Shown one piece after another: positions 14,439-14,837 of a DNA stretch of 14,837 bases (the stretch's first letter is position 1; each line of letters opens with the position of its first letter). The translations under genes were made by a program, and so were the position numbers. The notes under the pieces are model-generated. The model was not told where the DNA came from. It did not search any database and saw only the letters and a list, made by a program, of their open reading frames with translations. The stretch lies in NCBI GenBank assembly GCA_003517845.1, contig DOZU01000004.1:1-14837 (forward strand), read 5' to 3'. This DNA comes from Clostridiales bacterium (lineage in GTDB: Bacteria > Bacillota > Sulfobacillia > UBA995).

Positions 14439-14837
14439 ATCCGTACCTGCCGCACCTGGCGGTCATCCAGGAGGTCATCCCCGAGACTGCTTCCCAGGAC
14501 GTCAAGACTTTCCGGGTCGCCTTCGCCGAACGCGACGCACGGGATGGATTCCGGTACGAGCCGGGCCAGTTCGCCGAGGTATCGGTGATCGGGGTCGGCG
14601 AGGCACCCATATCCATCACCTCGTCGCCGACCCAGGAAGGTTACCTCGAGTTCGCCGTGAAGCGGGCGGGGGTGATGACCACGGCCATGCATCACGCCCG
14701 GCCAGGCGATTACCTCGGGGTCAGGGGCCCCTACGGCAACCACTTCCCCTACCGGGAGATGGAAGGCAAGGATGTGGTGTTCATCGCCGGCGGCATCGGC
14801 CTGGCCCCTCTCCGCTCGCTGATCACCTTCGTGCTGG
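14435..14837 (+). CDS. flxA: FAD/NAD(P)-binding oxidoreductase subunit, FlxA/AsrB-like (3' end outside window)
   Basis: The first 134 codons of a ferredoxin-NADP reductase-type protein like FlxA, AsrB or sulfhydrogenase gamma. It shows the FAD-binding barrel with YEPGQFAEVSV, the flavin-contacting APISITSSP, the phosphate-binding VRGPYGNHFP, and the start of the nucleotide-binding domain, VFIAGGIGLAPLRSLI. The C-terminal [2Fe-2S] region of the family lies beyond the window. The start is TTG at 14435, overlapping the flxB stop as TTGA, with AAGGGGGTG at 14421-14429. In known complexes this subunit oxidises or reduces NAD(P)H and exchanges electrons with FlxB. It completes the series hdrA-flxD-flxC-flxB-flxA in this operon. 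Whether NADH or NADPH is preferred cannot be judged from the part visible. Confidence 0.9.
   Translation, partial: MNPYLPHLAVIQEVIPETASQDVKTFRVAFAERDARDGFRYEPGQFAEVSVIGVGEAPISITSSPTQEGYLEFAVKRAGVMTTAMHHARPGDYLGVRGPYGNHFPYREMEGKDVVFIAGGIGLAPLRSLITFVL

Noticed and set aside
13413..14837. Anaerobic sulfite reductase (asrAB) or sulfhydrogenase
   Set aside because: No AsrC siroheme subunit or NiFe hydrogenase subunits are present in the window; the neighbours HdrA and MvhD favour a Flx-type module.
1..14837. CRISPR arrays, tRNA or rRNA genes
   Set aside because: No regularly spaced direct repeats or cloverleaf/rRNA-like sequence was seen by eye on either strand.

Overview
The window is GC-rich throughout (by eye). 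Every gene lies on the plus strand, mostly packed end to end. It suggests an anaerobic, probably thermophilic or subsurface, Gram-positive-type bacterium (Bacillota: Moorella / Desulfotomaculum / Desulforudis-like). The reasons are the metG-tatD-rsmA housekeeping order typical of Bacillota, frequent TTG/GTG starts with strong GGAGG-type ribosome binding sites, CooC-type nickel-insertion ATPases, and a large heterodisulfide-reductase-like redox operon of the kind found in acetogens and sulfate reducers. The lineage is an inference from content, not a sequence match.

Region 1 (1-2499) is a housekeeping block: the 3' part of metG (methionyl-tRNA synthetase, short form), a TatD-family metal-dependent hydrolase, and rsmA/ksgA (16S rRNA dimethyladenosine methyltransferase). 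Adjacent genes overlap by a few bases.

Region 2 (2500-2977) has no intact gene. It holds a consensus-like sigma-70 promoter (2661-2689) and a decayed IS200/IS605-type element: the first ~23 codons of a tnpA transposase, then apparently a deletion, then a right-end stem-loop at 2922-2952. The promoter reads toward the next operon, whose start codon is only 25 bases past the stem-loop.

Region 3 (2978-14837, running off the end) looks like one operon of eleven genes. It opens with two divergent CooC-family ATPases. An electron-transfer set follows: two short HdrA-like flavoproteins with complementary cofactor losses, a cysteine-poor MvhD-like protein, HdrC, a 1467-residue HdrA-GltD-HdrA fusion, a second canonical MvhD/FlxD, an FrhB/FdhB-like iron-sulfur protein (FlxC-like), an AsrA-like dicluster protein (FlxB-like) and the start of an FAD/NAD(P)-binding subunit (FlxA-like). 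From 5568 onward, all eight gene junctions are 4-base ATGA or TTGA overlaps.

Together these genes could form a very large flavin-based electron-bifurcating or confurcating assembly. FlxA and the GltD-like insert would exchange electrons with NAD(P)H, the MvhD/FlxBC/HdrC proteins would wire the clusters, and the HdrA flavins would be the bifurcation sites. No HdrB (CCG-domain) subunit is visible, so the terminal acceptor is not a classical heterodisulfide site within this window. The CooC genes suggest coupling to carbon monoxide dehydrogenase/acetyl-CoA synthase and the Wood-Ljungdahl pathway. The actual acceptor (for example methylene-tetrahydrofolate reductase) would lie downstream or elsewhere and cannot be seen here.
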